Source: Dyadobacter sp. MSC1_007 (GTDB lineage: Bacteria > Bacteroidota > Bacteroidia > Cytophagales > Spirosomataceae). Taken from it: a stretch of 64,000 bases of DNA. Every line of letters starts with the position of its first letter. Within the stretch, counting starts at the first letter, position 1. Position numbers and translations under genes: made by a program. The notes under the pieces were generated by a model that saw only the letters and a list, made by a program, of their open reading frames with translations, ran no database searches and was not told the DNA's origin. Below are positions 44,036 to 51,474 of this stretch, in pieces. The DNA lies in NCBI RefSeq assembly GCF_023667495.1, contig NZ_JAMOZL010000006.1, positions 248,001 through 312,000 on the forward strand, in the 5' to 3' direction.

Positions 44036-44953
44036 ATGCGGTATCTTGTCAATATCAAAATTTTGTCTGGCCGGAATCAAAATGCATTTATGTTAATGAA
44101 CGATGTGGAAATGATTAATCAGGTGTTGGAAGCGGTGCATTTCGGTCAGCTGGTTTCACCGGAGGGCGATGAAGTCAGTTACAGAAGTATCCTCAAAATC
44201 ATTCATCCGGACAAATCCTCGCATCCCTCGGCGGCGGACGCTACGGTCAAGGTACTCAGGCTCTACGAACAATTCAAAAATGGCTGGATCCTATCCGACG
44301 ATTCAGGAAATTTCAGAACAAATGATTTTTGGCTTTGCTACTACGGGGAGAAGAACGTCATCGATTTTGGACGAACCCAGCAACAGTTGATTTACAACAT
44401 CGCATCACCCCATCTCAAAAAGTACATGCCTTACGCGTGGGAGGGGGATCAGAAATTGGTATTCCAGCATCGAGCGTTATCGCTTGTGGGTATGACGTTA
44501 GCGCAGGAGCATGTGAACTGGGTGGTCAGCCGGCTTCTTGAATTTTGCATGCAACTGCACCGGCAAACCGGACAGGCCCATATGGGGCTAGTCCCTGGTC
44601 ATCTATTTTTACTTCCCGAGACCCACGGGATTTGTGTTACAGGTTTTTATCACGTGACGCCGTTGGGTAAGCGAGTAAATACCGTCTCCGCGGCGTGGCG
44701 ACATTGGTATCCCGACGATATCTTCCGGACAAAGACAGCCACGGAACATGCCGATCTTGAAATGGTGAAGCGGGTAGGAGCCTACCTCCTGGGCGACGGG
44801 TCCGGACTTGGGACAGCCCTCATCAAAACGCACAATAAGGACTTTGTCAATTTTCTATTGAGTAGCGATCACGATTCTCTGGACTGCTACGAAAAATACC
44901 GGGCGATGCTCGACAAAAACTTTCCAAAACAATTCATACACTTAAATATTTGA
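44036..44953 (+). CDS. J-domain protein with degenerate kinase-like region
   Basis: A 305-residue cytoplasmic protein. Residues ~47-80 look like the core of a DnaJ domain, with the diagnostic HPD at 57-59 ('YRSILKIIHPDKS'). Residues ~90-290 have the order of a protein-kinase fold but with the catalytic residues lost: 'HMGLVPGHLFL' (182-192) stands where HRDxKPxN belongs, 'VTGFYH' (201-206) where DFG belongs, and 'EHADLEMVKRVGAYLLG' (237-253) matches the later D-x-x-x-x-G helix. This suggests a pseudokinase that recruits Hsp70. The start may be at 44090 or 44096. It leads a three-gene cassette. Confidence 0.6.
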   Translation: MRYLVNIKILSGRNQNAFMLMNDVEMINQVLEAVHFGQLVSPEGDEVSYRSILKIIHPDKSSHPSAADATVKVLRLYEQFKNGWILSDDSGNFRTNDFWLCYYGEKNVIDFGRTQQQLIYNIASPHLKKYMPYAWEGDQKLVFQHRALSLVGMTLAQEHVNWVVSRLLEFCMQLHRQTGQAHMGLVPGHLFLLPETHGICVTGFYHVTPLGKRVNTVSAAWRHWYPDDIFRTKTATEHADLEMVKRVGAYLLGDGSGLGTALIKTHNKDFVNFLLSSDHDSLDCYEKYRAMLDKNFPKQFIHLNI

Positions 44954-44957
44954 AATA

Positions 44958-45887
44958 ATGGGGTATTCAACATGGAGTAAAGATGCATATGACGGCGTGA
45001 GCAAGATTCGCAGCATGCGATCGATGGATGACAATTTTACTCAAAATAAGGAGGGCATTATCCACCCGGACCTGTCGCCTTTGAATGTGGATGTTCGCGA
45101 GTCCCGGGATTCGGCACTGCATCCCGATACAGTCCCTGTCATCGTAGCGCTGGACGTTACTGGTTCAATGGGTATTATTCCTGAAAACCTGATCAAAAAT
45201 AAACTCGGCGCGCTGATGAATACACTCATCAGTAACGGTATTCTTGATCCGCAGATCATGTTCATGGCTATCGGCGATCATGTTTCGGATGATTATCCCT
45301 TGCAGGTAGGGCAGTTTGAATCCGGAACAGCCGAGCTGGACGATTGTTTATCCAAAATTTTTATAGAGCGCGGAGGCGGCGGTCAGAACAAGGAAAGCTA
45401 TCCGCTGGCTTGGTACTTCGCTGCGCGGCATACCTCAACGGATTCGTTTGAGAAGCGGCAAAAGAAAGGGTTTTTGTTCACGATAGGAGATGAAGGTTTT
45501 CATGAGGAGATGGCCAACGACACGCTGAATGCAAAAGTTGGCTTCCGTGGTGGCGAGGATCTCACGGCATCCTCGCTTTTGGGCGAAGCGCGGCGGGCTT
45601 ACGAAGTCTTTCATATTCATGCCAATGAGGGAAGTTATCACAATGATTACAGTGTGTTTTCTCAGTGGAAAACGTTGCTGGGCGAGCGGTTTCTGATTTT
45701 ACAGGATCAAAATAATATCGCGGAACTGATCGCGACCACGGTATCGCTTGTAAAAGGTGTGCATCTGGACGCGGCGATGAACGGTTTTGATTCTAAAACT
45801 AAAAAGTCTGTTGCCAATGCGCTGGTGGCAGTCAAGGATTCATTGGTTGTAAGAGACCACGGGCGGACGGGTATTATTGCGCTCTGA
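44958..45887 (+). CDS. von Willebrand factor A (VWA) domain protein
   Basis: A 309-residue soluble protein. The metal-ion-dependent adhesion site is 'DVTGSM' (Asp66-Ser70), in the DxTxS form, with a further acidic loop in 'FTIGDEGFHEE'. The N-terminal ~50 residues ('GYSTWSKDAYDGVSKIRSM...') and the 'RGGGGQNKESYPLAWYFAARHT' segment belong to a distinct VWA group I recognise from several phyla without known function. There is no signal peptide or membrane helix. It starts 4 bp after the J-domain gene and its stop TGA shares its last base with the next ATG, so the three genes are translationally linked. Confidence 0.85.
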   Translation: MGYSTWSKDAYDGVSKIRSMRSMDDNFTQNKEGIIHPDLSPLNVDVRESRDSALHPDTVPVIVALDVTGSMGIIPENLIKNKLGALMNTLISNGILDPQIMFMAIGDHVSDDYPLQVGQFESGTAELDDCLSKIFIERGGGGQNKESYPLAWYFAARHTSTDSFEKRQKKGFLFTIGDEGFHEEMANDTLNAKVGFRGGEDLTASSLLGEARRAYEVFHIHANEGSYHNDYSVFSQWKTLLGERFLILQDQNNIAELIATTVSLVKGVHLDAAMNGFDSKTKKSVANALVAVKDSLVVRDHGRTGIIAL

Positions 45888-47050
45888 TGGCCTGCAACCA
45901 TATTGTTACAGGGCTCGGCTATGGGGACGAAGGGAAGGGGGTCTTTACAGATTATCTTTGCTCGACATTGGACAAGCCCGTCGTGATCCGGTATAACGGC
46001 GGGCACCAGTGCGGACACACAGTGAGGCTGCGTGACGGGACGTCTCATGTATTCTCCAATTTCGGCTCCGGCACGCTCCGGAATGTCCCGACTTTCTTTT
46101 CCAGATTTTGTACTGTCGATCCGACGGGGATTGTCAGGGAGCATCAGGCGCTTATGGACCTGGGCTATTCGCCACACCTTTTTGTTGATCCAGTGGCAAT
46201 GGTGGTGACGCCGTTTGACAAGTTTTACAATACCAACGACGCCGGAAATCTGCTCCATGGGACCGTTGGAGTCGGATTTGGTGCCTGCATGGAACGTAAC
46301 CAGGGGCCTTGTAAGCTATTTGCGCAAGATCTTTTCTATCCGTCAATCGCAACTCAGAAACTGGAAGCGATCAGGAATTATTACCGTGAGAAATTTAAAA
46401 ACGAGGGGATAAACAGTTGCCTCAAAGCGCTGGAATTCGAAACAATCGGCATCGAAAAGTTCCTGGAAGATATTGAGACTTCGCGCTCTATTGTGCATTT
46501 GCTAACAGAATCCGAATTGTTCGCTTCCGGCTATCAAAATATGATTTTCGAGGGCGGACAAGGAGTATTGCTCGACATGGATTTCGGCGTTTTTCCAAAC
46601 ATGACCCGATCCAATACCACCAGCAAAAATGCATTTGCGATCATTAACCGCAACACCCCGGATGGCAATGCAAACGTTTATTACCTCACGCGTTGTTATC
46701 AGACCAGACATGGGAACGGCTGGATGTCAGCTGAGCAATACCCGATTCAACTGACCAATAACGAGTTGGAAACTAACGTTGGCGGAGGCTATCAGGGAGA
46801 ATTCAGGACGGGCCTTCTGGATCTGGACATGATCCGTTATGCACTTCGATGCGATTTCAATTTCTCTTGTGGGGCAAAAAAAGCAATGGTAATATCTTGC
46901 CTGGATCAGCTGAAATCTTACCAATATCTTTCAAATGGCTTAGTAAATGAGTGCGGGCATCGCGACACTTTCCTGAATGATATCGCCTTGTGCGAATCCG
47001 TTTTCATCAATGAGAGCCCCTATTCGGACACTTTGAGACAGTGGAGCTAG
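45887..47050 (+). CDS. adenylosuccinate synthetase-like enzyme, divergent
   Basis: A 387-residue PurA homologue, shorter than housekeeping PurA (~425-430). The P-loop-like catalytic motif is kept as 'GYGDEGKG' (residues 11-18, Asp14 as catalytic base), and 'GGHQCGHT' (38-45) keeps the catalytic histidine but changes the IMP-contacting Asn-Ala. 'QGVLLDMDFGVFPNMTRSNTT' matches the nucleotide-binding region. The aspartate-binding loop with its run of arginines (TTGRxRR) is replaced by 'GGYQGEFRTGLLD'. It probably joins a GTP-activated substrate to something other than aspartate. It is fused by 1-bp overlap to the VWA gene. Confidence 0.8.
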   Translation: MACNHIVTGLGYGDEGKGVFTDYLCSTLDKPVVIRYNGGHQCGHTVRLRDGTSHVFSNFGSGTLRNVPTFFSRFCTVDPTGIVREHQALMDLGYSPHLFVDPVAMVVTPFDKFYNTNDAGNLLHGTVGVGFGACMERNQGPCKLFAQDLFYPSIATQKLEAIRNYYREKFKNEGINSCLKALEFETIGIEKFLEDIETSRSIVHLLTESELFASGYQNMIFEGGQGVLLDMDFGVFPNMTRSNTTSKNAFAIINRNTPDGNANVYYLTRCYQTRHGNGWMSAEQYPIQLTNNELETNVGGGYQGEFRTGLLDLDMIRYALRCDFNFSCGAKKAMVISCLDQLKSYQYLSNGLVNECGHRDTFLNDIALCESVFINESPYSDTLRQWS

Positions 47051-47113
47051 TCGCCTGATATTCGCAAATGGCCGATACTTATAATATGTCTTCTACTTTT
47101 AATAATATAGACG

Positions 47114-47141
47114 ACGCTTTGTTAAATATCACAAGAAGCGT
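47114..47141. other. hairpin between convergent genes
   Basis: ACGCTTTGT (47114-47122) pairs with ACA (47131-47133) and AAGCGT (47136-47141), with a 2-nt bulge and an 8-nt loop. No T-run follows on either strand, so terminator activity is doubtful. Confidence 0.3.
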
Positions 47142-47144
47142 TAA

Positions 47145-47567
47145 CTAAGAGCCCCACGCTGTTATCACGAGGCTTCTGGAACCGCCCTGATCCCGGTGTT
47201 CGCAAAGGTAAATGCCTTGCCAGGTGCCGAGGGCAAGCTTGCCGTTGCGGATAGGCACCGTAACGGAACTTCCGAGAATGGATGCTTTCAAATGAGCCGG
47301 CATATCGTCGGATCCTTCGTAATCGTGCTGATAGTCGGGGTCGTTTTCGGGGACATTTTTATTGAAATACATTTCAAAATCCTTCCTGACTGTCGGATCG
47401 GCATTTTCATTAATGGTTAGCGAGGCGGAAGTATGCTGAATGAAAACCTGGCAAATGCCGGCGCGGATTTCACCCATTTCCGGGAGCGAGTGTATAATCT
47501 CGCCCGTGATCAGGTGGAATCCGCGCCGGCGTTCTTTCAGATGTATGGTTTGCTGGAATATCTTCAT
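47145..47567 (-). CDS. YjbQ family (UPF0047) protein
   Basis: A 140-residue single-domain protein. Family motifs: 'GICQVFIQHTSASLTINENADPTVRKDFEMYF' (residues ~37-68), 'HDYEGSDDMPAHLKASILGSSVTVPI' and 'LGTWQGIYLCEHRD'. Conserved His, Asp and Glu residues cluster in a pocket. E. coli YjbQ shows weak thiamin-phosphate synthase activity, but the physiological role is unknown. It lies 30 bp downstream of a DinB gene and a VOC gene on the same strand, likely as one operon. Confidence 0.92.
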   Translation of the reverse strand: MKIFQQTIHLKERRRGFHLITGEIIHSLPEMGEIRAGICQVFIQHTSASLTINENADPTVRKDFEMYFNKNVPENDPDYQHDYEGSDDMPAHLKASILGSSVTVPIRNGKLALGTWQGIYLCEHRDQGGSRSLVITAWGS

Positions 47568-47597
47568 TTTGTCATTGATGCTTCCCGCCCGGCCCGC

Positions 47598-48092
47598 TTA
47601 CATATAGCGCATACCCGGATATCCAAGCAGGCGTCTCCACAGGGCTATCTGGCCGATGATGTTGGCTTCGCGATAGCTCACAAAAGTAATCAATTCAAAC
47701 AACGACATAGAAAAATCGGGTCCCATTTCGATCTTTTGTTCCAGCTGGTCGTCGTCAAGATTGTCAAGAAGGTCCCGTAGGATCGGCGTAATGGTTTCCC
47801 AGTCCTCGCGGAAAACATCCAGCGAAGGGTACGTTACACCGTCCTGAACGCCTTTGTTATCGCGGAAAAGTTCGTTGGCTTGTTGCTGCACATCAGCGCC
47901 CAGCCTGCGCGCCATATCATAACGCTGCTCTACCAAACTGCCGGTCAGCCAGGCAATGTGGTTCGCTTTGGTATCCAGTCTGTTATGGATGTCATCGTCG
48001 GAAATGTTTTCCAGCACGAAGCGGAAATAGGTCGTCTGCATGTCGTACAGCGCGATGACGCTGTATAGTTTCTGGCTTTTTGCTGTGATCAT
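47598..48092 (-). CDS. DinB family protein
   Basis: A 164-residue four-helix-bundle protein of the DinB/YfiT superfamily. A histidine in 'NHIAWLTGSLVEQRYDMA' sits in the first metal-binding helix, but the C-terminal HxxxH motif typical of the fold is replaced by 'SYREANIIGQIALWRRLLG', so metal binding may be lost. Members include mycothiol- or bacillithiol-dependent transferases; many have no known role. The frame extends to 48179, but the ATG at 48092 starts at the expected place. It lies between a VOC gene and yjbQ. Confidence 0.82.
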   Translation of the reverse strand: MITAKSQKLYSVIALYDMQTTYFRFVLENISDDDIHNRLDTKANHIAWLTGSLVEQRYDMARRLGADVQQQANELFRDNKGVQDGVTYPSLDVFREDWETITPILRDLLDNLDDDQLEQKIEMGPDFSMSLFELITFVSYREANIIGQIALWRRLLGYPGMRYM

Positions 48093-48130
48093 GATTTTGT
48101 CAAGTTGAAGGTTAAAGGTTAATCGAAATG

Positions 48131-48511
48131 TTATTTTTGAATGACTGAGAGGATGTTCCCGGCAGGATCGGTGAACCATGCGATGGTGGGGCCATTACCT
48201 CTTAGAATATTGTCATCGTCGGTCTTTAACCCGGGGAAGTCGTAACTTTCGAACTGTACTCCTTTGGATTTAAGATCTTTAACTGCCTGCTCTACGTCTT
48301 GTACCGGAAAATTCAGCACAGTGAATGTAGCAGGCTGATGGTTAGGTTTTTCGTAAAGAATAACCTCATAACCTCCGTAAATGTGCAGTTTCAGGACAGG
48401 CATCTCGTCTTCCTGCGATACTTCCAGTCCCAGGGTTTCCCCATAAAACTGTTTTGCCTTTTGCAGATCATCTACCGAAAATCCACTGAATGTTTTGGTT
48501 TGTCCAAACAT
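48131..48511 (-). CDS. VOC family (glyoxalase/dioxygenase-fold) protein
   Basis: A 126-residue vicinal-oxygen-chelate protein with two beta-alpha-beta-beta-beta units: 'FSGFSVDDLQKAKQFYGETLGLEVSQED' and 'VLNFPVQDVEQAVKDLKSKGVQFESYDFPG', ending 'IAWFTDPAGNILSVIQK'. Proteins of this size act as metal-dependent lyases, dioxygenases or as binding proteins for drugs. A metal site cannot be confirmed from the sequence alone. It is first in the probable operon VOC-DinB-YjbQ. Confidence 0.9.
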   Translation of the reverse strand: MFGQTKTFSGFSVDDLQKAKQFYGETLGLEVSQEDEMPVLKLHIYGGYEVILYEKPNHQPATFTVLNFPVQDVEQAVKDLKSKGVQFESYDFPGLKTDDDNILRGNGPTIAWFTDPAGNILSVIQK

Positions 48512-48563
48512 GATTAATGCATTTAGATTGCTGAATGAAAAAAACTTGCTGAAAAGCTAACGA

Positions 48564-49904
48564 CTAGGCCTGTGTAGGCTGGCCTATCGCGTCTTCATCG
48601 TATTCGGGCTGTGGTTTTTTGTAAACCAGCGACAGCTTCTGATAGGCATCAGACTGCATGGCTATCAGCGTGACGATCAGGCCGATAATGCCGGTTACTA
48701 TAAACAAAAGTGCTAACCCGCGGTCTGTGCCGGTCCCAAACCAGGAACCGATCCATTGCGCACCTGCCCCGGTGGTCATGAAGGGTATAAATATAAATTT
48801 GGCAATGGGTCCGATCATAAACGCCGTGAGCGGTGAAGCGGCTTGCTCGATACTTTGTGCGAAACCAAAAACCCGTCCCTGACGCTCAGGAGGAATCACT
48901 TTTTGAAGAATGGTCTGTTCCGTAGCTTCTACAACTGGGATCAGGCACAGATATCCGAACATACCCGTGCCAAGCAGCACGATGGATGCCTGCATGGGAA
49001 ATATGATACAGATTACCCACATGATGATATTGGAAACAAATAGGGTTTTGAGAGGCATTTTTCCCAAACCTTTTTTAGCAACCACCAACCCGCCCACTAT
49101 AAAACCCAGACTTAACACACCCCACAAAATTCCCCACGCCTGAACAGAAACAAGCGAAAGACCGTAAGCGTCCATGAGCGACATGAATACGCCTCCCAGG
49201 AAATTGTTGAATGTATTAAAGAAGATCAGTCCGAAAAGGCCAGGCACCACGCTCACCGCGGCTATTGTTCCCTTCACGTCAATATGCTGCGAACCGGATT
49301 CGGCAGTGTGCACGATTTCTTTTTCCGGAATTGAGATGGTGAGTAAATGCAGGATAACAAGCACGGTCAATGCGATTGCGAGCACGAGCATCCACAATAC
49401 CCCCATATACCCGATTACCAGACCACTAAAAATCGACGCGACGAGAAACGACACGCCGTTTGCTGTTCCCACCATTCCATTGGCCTTGTCCCGGTTATCC
49501 TCTTCGATCAGAATGGTGACGACGGTTGACAATGCGATCGTCCGGATGTTGCCGGTGATCGCGCCGAAAAGGCACACGGTGATAAACAGCCAAAGATTGA
49601 TGCTCGAATCGTCTTTGAAAACTTCTGTCGGCGTGCTGAGGTAAATGACCAGCGCTATGACATAAAGTATCAATGTGACCACTCCTGAAATCATCATGGA
49701 GGTTTTCTTCCGGTAGCGGTCAACAAGGGAGCCGAGGAAAAGGCCCGAAATCGCTACGGTGGCCAGGTAGACACCGGCCATAATAGAGGTGGCCATAACA
49801 GACTTGGTTTCAAGATAAACCCAGAATGTTACGGCAAACCAGACAAATGTGTTGGTGAGTGCCGCCGCCAGTGAATTGGCTAGCACGGCATAAAAGGTTT
49901 TCAT
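48564..49904 (-). CDS. MFS transporter
   Basis: A 446-residue major-facilitator protein with 12 predicted membrane helices. The N-terminal half carries the typical 'GSLVDRYRKKTSMMIS' loop between helices 2 and 3, and the central cytoplasmic loop is around residues 195-215. It resembles the drug-efflux-like MFS_3/enterobactin-exporter type, with an extra hydrophilic C-terminus ('KKPQPEYDEDAIGQPTQA'). The substrate is unknown. A CCGGT/ACCGG inverted repeat (49922-49936) lies 18 bp upstream of its start and may be an operator. Confidence 0.9.
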   Translation of the reverse strand: MKTFYAVLANSLAAALTNTFVWFAVTFWVYLETKSVMATSIMAGVYLATVAISGLFLGSLVDRYRKKTSMMISGVVTLILYVIALVIYLSTPTEVFKDDSSINLWLFITVCLFGAITGNIRTIALSTVVTILIEEDNRDKANGMVGTANGVSFLVASIFSGLVIGYMGVLWMLVLAIALTVLVILHLLTISIPEKEIVHTAESGSQHIDVKGTIAAVSVVPGLFGLIFFNTFNNFLGGVFMSLMDAYGLSLVSVQAWGILWGVLSLGFIVGGLVVAKKGLGKMPLKTLFVSNIIMWVICIIFPMQASIVLLGTGMFGYLCLIPVVEATEQTILQKVIPPERQGRVFGFAQSIEQAASPLTAFMIGPIAKFIFIPFMTTGAGAQWIGSWFGTGTDRGLALLFIVTGIIGLIVTLIAMQSDAYQKLSLVYKKPQPEYDEDAIGQPTQA

Positions 49905-49921
49905 ATGACCCGTTTTTCTGA

Positions 49922-49936
49922 CCGGTATGTCACCGG
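49922..49936. promoter_or_regulatory. short inverted repeat before the MFS gene
   Basis: CCGGT (49922-49926) and ACCGG (49932-49936) form a perfect inverted repeat with a 5-bp spacer next to the MFS start. It is a candidate operator; the arms are short. Confidence 0.3.
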
Positions 49937-50036
49937 ACTATGAAGTGTTGTTACAAATGTACGGCGGTCTTCCCGCTTTTTGGGAGGGAGTATAGGACAA
50001 TTTACGGGTGTGATTGTGCCAAAGCCGGATTTGCTT

Positions 50037-50657
50037 TTACTGCCTTGGCTCTACACGTTTGCTACCCGAAGGTGTGGTACTCTGATATTGTTGAGCCTGT
50101 GGCGTTGCAGTTCCTGTTTGTGTTTTGGAAGTACCGGTAGCGCTTTGTCCCCCTGGTGTTCTCTGCGACTGTTGAGAAGTTCCGGACGTTGGTGTTGCCG
50201 GCGATGCATTGCCATTCGGTGGAGGCAATGTTTCCCATTTTTCGATAACCTGGTCCATTTGCTCTTTCGAAATGGTCTGTTGCTGATTGGTGCTGGCTGG
50301 CTGGTAACGTTCAGGCATCGTGCGCGGGTCCTGCGTTGTATTCACTTTGGGAACCATGCCCTGCTGGGTAACTGGTCTGGAATTCACTTCAAATCCTAAA
50401 TCCTGCACGGGAGCCTTCGGTATTTGTCCTGTCGGTGCCGGTTGCGCAATGGTACCAAGCGGTTGTCCGGGTACTTCTGGCGCTATCTGTCCGGTTGGTT
50501 TGGGCTGAAAAGAGGCGTTAGGATTCGCCTGTTGGCCCGTATATGCCTTAGGAACCTGGCCGGTAGGAACGGGTTGTGTTCTGGATTGGGCGCTGGCGTG
50601 GCTATTAACGACGGCTGTGCTTATTGAAACAAATACTAAAAGATGCTGGAATTTCAT
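50037..50657 (-). CDS. exported proline/threonine/glutamine-rich repeat protein
   Basis: A 206-residue protein with a signal peptide ('MKFQHLLVFVSISTAVVNSHASAQ') followed by low-complexity sequence. The mature part has three 'PTGQ-P-' modules ('PVPTGQVPKAYTGQ', 'PKPTGQIAPEVPGQ', 'PAPTGQIPKAPVQ'), a central segment ('GMVPKVNTTQDPRTMPERYQPASTNQQQTISKEQMDQVIEKWETLPP') and a Ser/Thr/Gly/Gln-rich tail. No enzyme motif is present. It is probably an unstructured secreted or surface protein. It lies downstream of a large inverted repeat. Confidence 0.65.
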   Translation of the reverse strand: MKFQHLLVFVSISTAVVNSHASAQSRTQPVPTGQVPKAYTGQQANPNASFQPKPTGQIAPEVPGQPLGTIAQPAPTGQIPKAPVQDLGFEVNSRPVTQQGMVPKVNTTQDPRTMPERYQPASTNQQQTISKEQMDQVIEKWETLPPPNGNASPATPTSGTSQQSQRTPGGQSATGTSKTQTGTATPQAQQYQSTTPSGSKRVEPRQ

Positions 50658-50754
50658 GTGCGGCATAGAGATTAAAAACAGTGGGAACCATGGTGTTCAG
50701 ACTCGCTAAGTTATGCACTAAAACCATTCCAAAAAAATCTCTCCCTGATACAGA

Positions 50755-50817
50755 AATATCCCCGCCCGGGAAATAACCGCCTGCATTCAGCGGATATTCT
50801 TCCAGGACGGGGATATT
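50755..50817. repeat. 63-bp structured inverted repeat
   Basis: AATATCCCCG (50755-50764) and CGGGGATATT (50808-50817) pair perfectly, extended inward by two more G-C pairs after a mismatch. The enclosed 43 nt contain a second stem, CCGC/GCGG. GGATATT occurs at 50792, 50811 and 50834. It lies between a DinB gene and the PTGQ-repeat gene, both on the minus strand. Confidence 0.55.
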
Positions 50818-50851
50818 GATTTTGCGTAATAACGGATATTAATTCACTTTC

Positions 50852-51370
50852 TTAATATCTGTCCCAGAAGAACGGTGGCTCGATACCCAGTGCCCGCAGG
50901 TACACATATCCCTGCGCACGGTGGTGTATCTCGTTGTCGATCAGGTAAAGAATGGTGCCGATGATCGTATTTTCATATTGTCCGAATGCAGCCTCAGTTT
51001 CCTGAAAACGTTGCGCCGGTATCTGTGGCCACAAATGATCGATGTACTCGGTTACCAGGTCCCAAAGGTTGAGGACTTCGGCCTTAGTAGCCGGTGCCGG
51101 TGTAGACGAATCGAGGACAGGCTCAGTGAAAGTCCAGTCGCCGAATACGACGCCGCGGATACCTGGTGCTGCCAGGCCGATCATCTCCATTGTCAACTGG
51201 GCGAAAGTGCGCATACCACCAATCGAATAAGTATAAAACTGATCCTCAGGAAATGCCTCAATAACCTTGCGGCTAAGCTTGCGATGTCCCTGCCAGTGTG
51301 CCAATAGCGCTTCAGAAGAGATAACGGATGTGGTTGTGGCGATTTCGTTTGCGATGTTGTTAGTTTCCAT
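50852..51370 (-). CDS. DinB family protein (second copy)
   Basis: A 172-residue DinB/YfiT-type protein. The metal-binding histidines are probably in 'LAHWQGHRKLSRK' near the N-terminus and 'LIDNEIHHRAQGYVYLRALG' at the C-terminus, where the HxxxH-like pair is well kept. The end 'GIEPPFFWDRY' matches the family's C-terminal signature. It may act in thiol-dependent detoxification. An ATG at 51403 would add 11 residues. It stands alone between the GH95 gene and a structured repeat. Confidence 0.85.
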   Translation of the reverse strand: METNNIANEIATTTSVISSEALLAHWQGHRKLSRKVIEAFPEDQFYTYSIGGMRTFAQLTMEMIGLAAPGIRGVVFGDWTFTEPVLDSSTPAPATKAEVLNLWDLVTEYIDHLWPQIPAQRFQETEAAFGQYENTIIGTILYLIDNEIHHRAQGYVYLRALGIEPPFFWDRY

Positions 51371-51474
51371 GTCAAAGGTTTTTATGTTTTTGTTTGATTG
51401 CATTACAAACTAAACACCGCCCAGTGACAGCAGTATGTCAGCAGGATTTTCGGCATCGCATAAAAACTAAAAAT

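Noticed and set aside
45887..47050. Housekeeping purA or phage purZ
   Set aside because: The aspartate-binding loop is missing, the protein is short and the neighbours are not purine or phage genes; a separate PurA-like class fits better.
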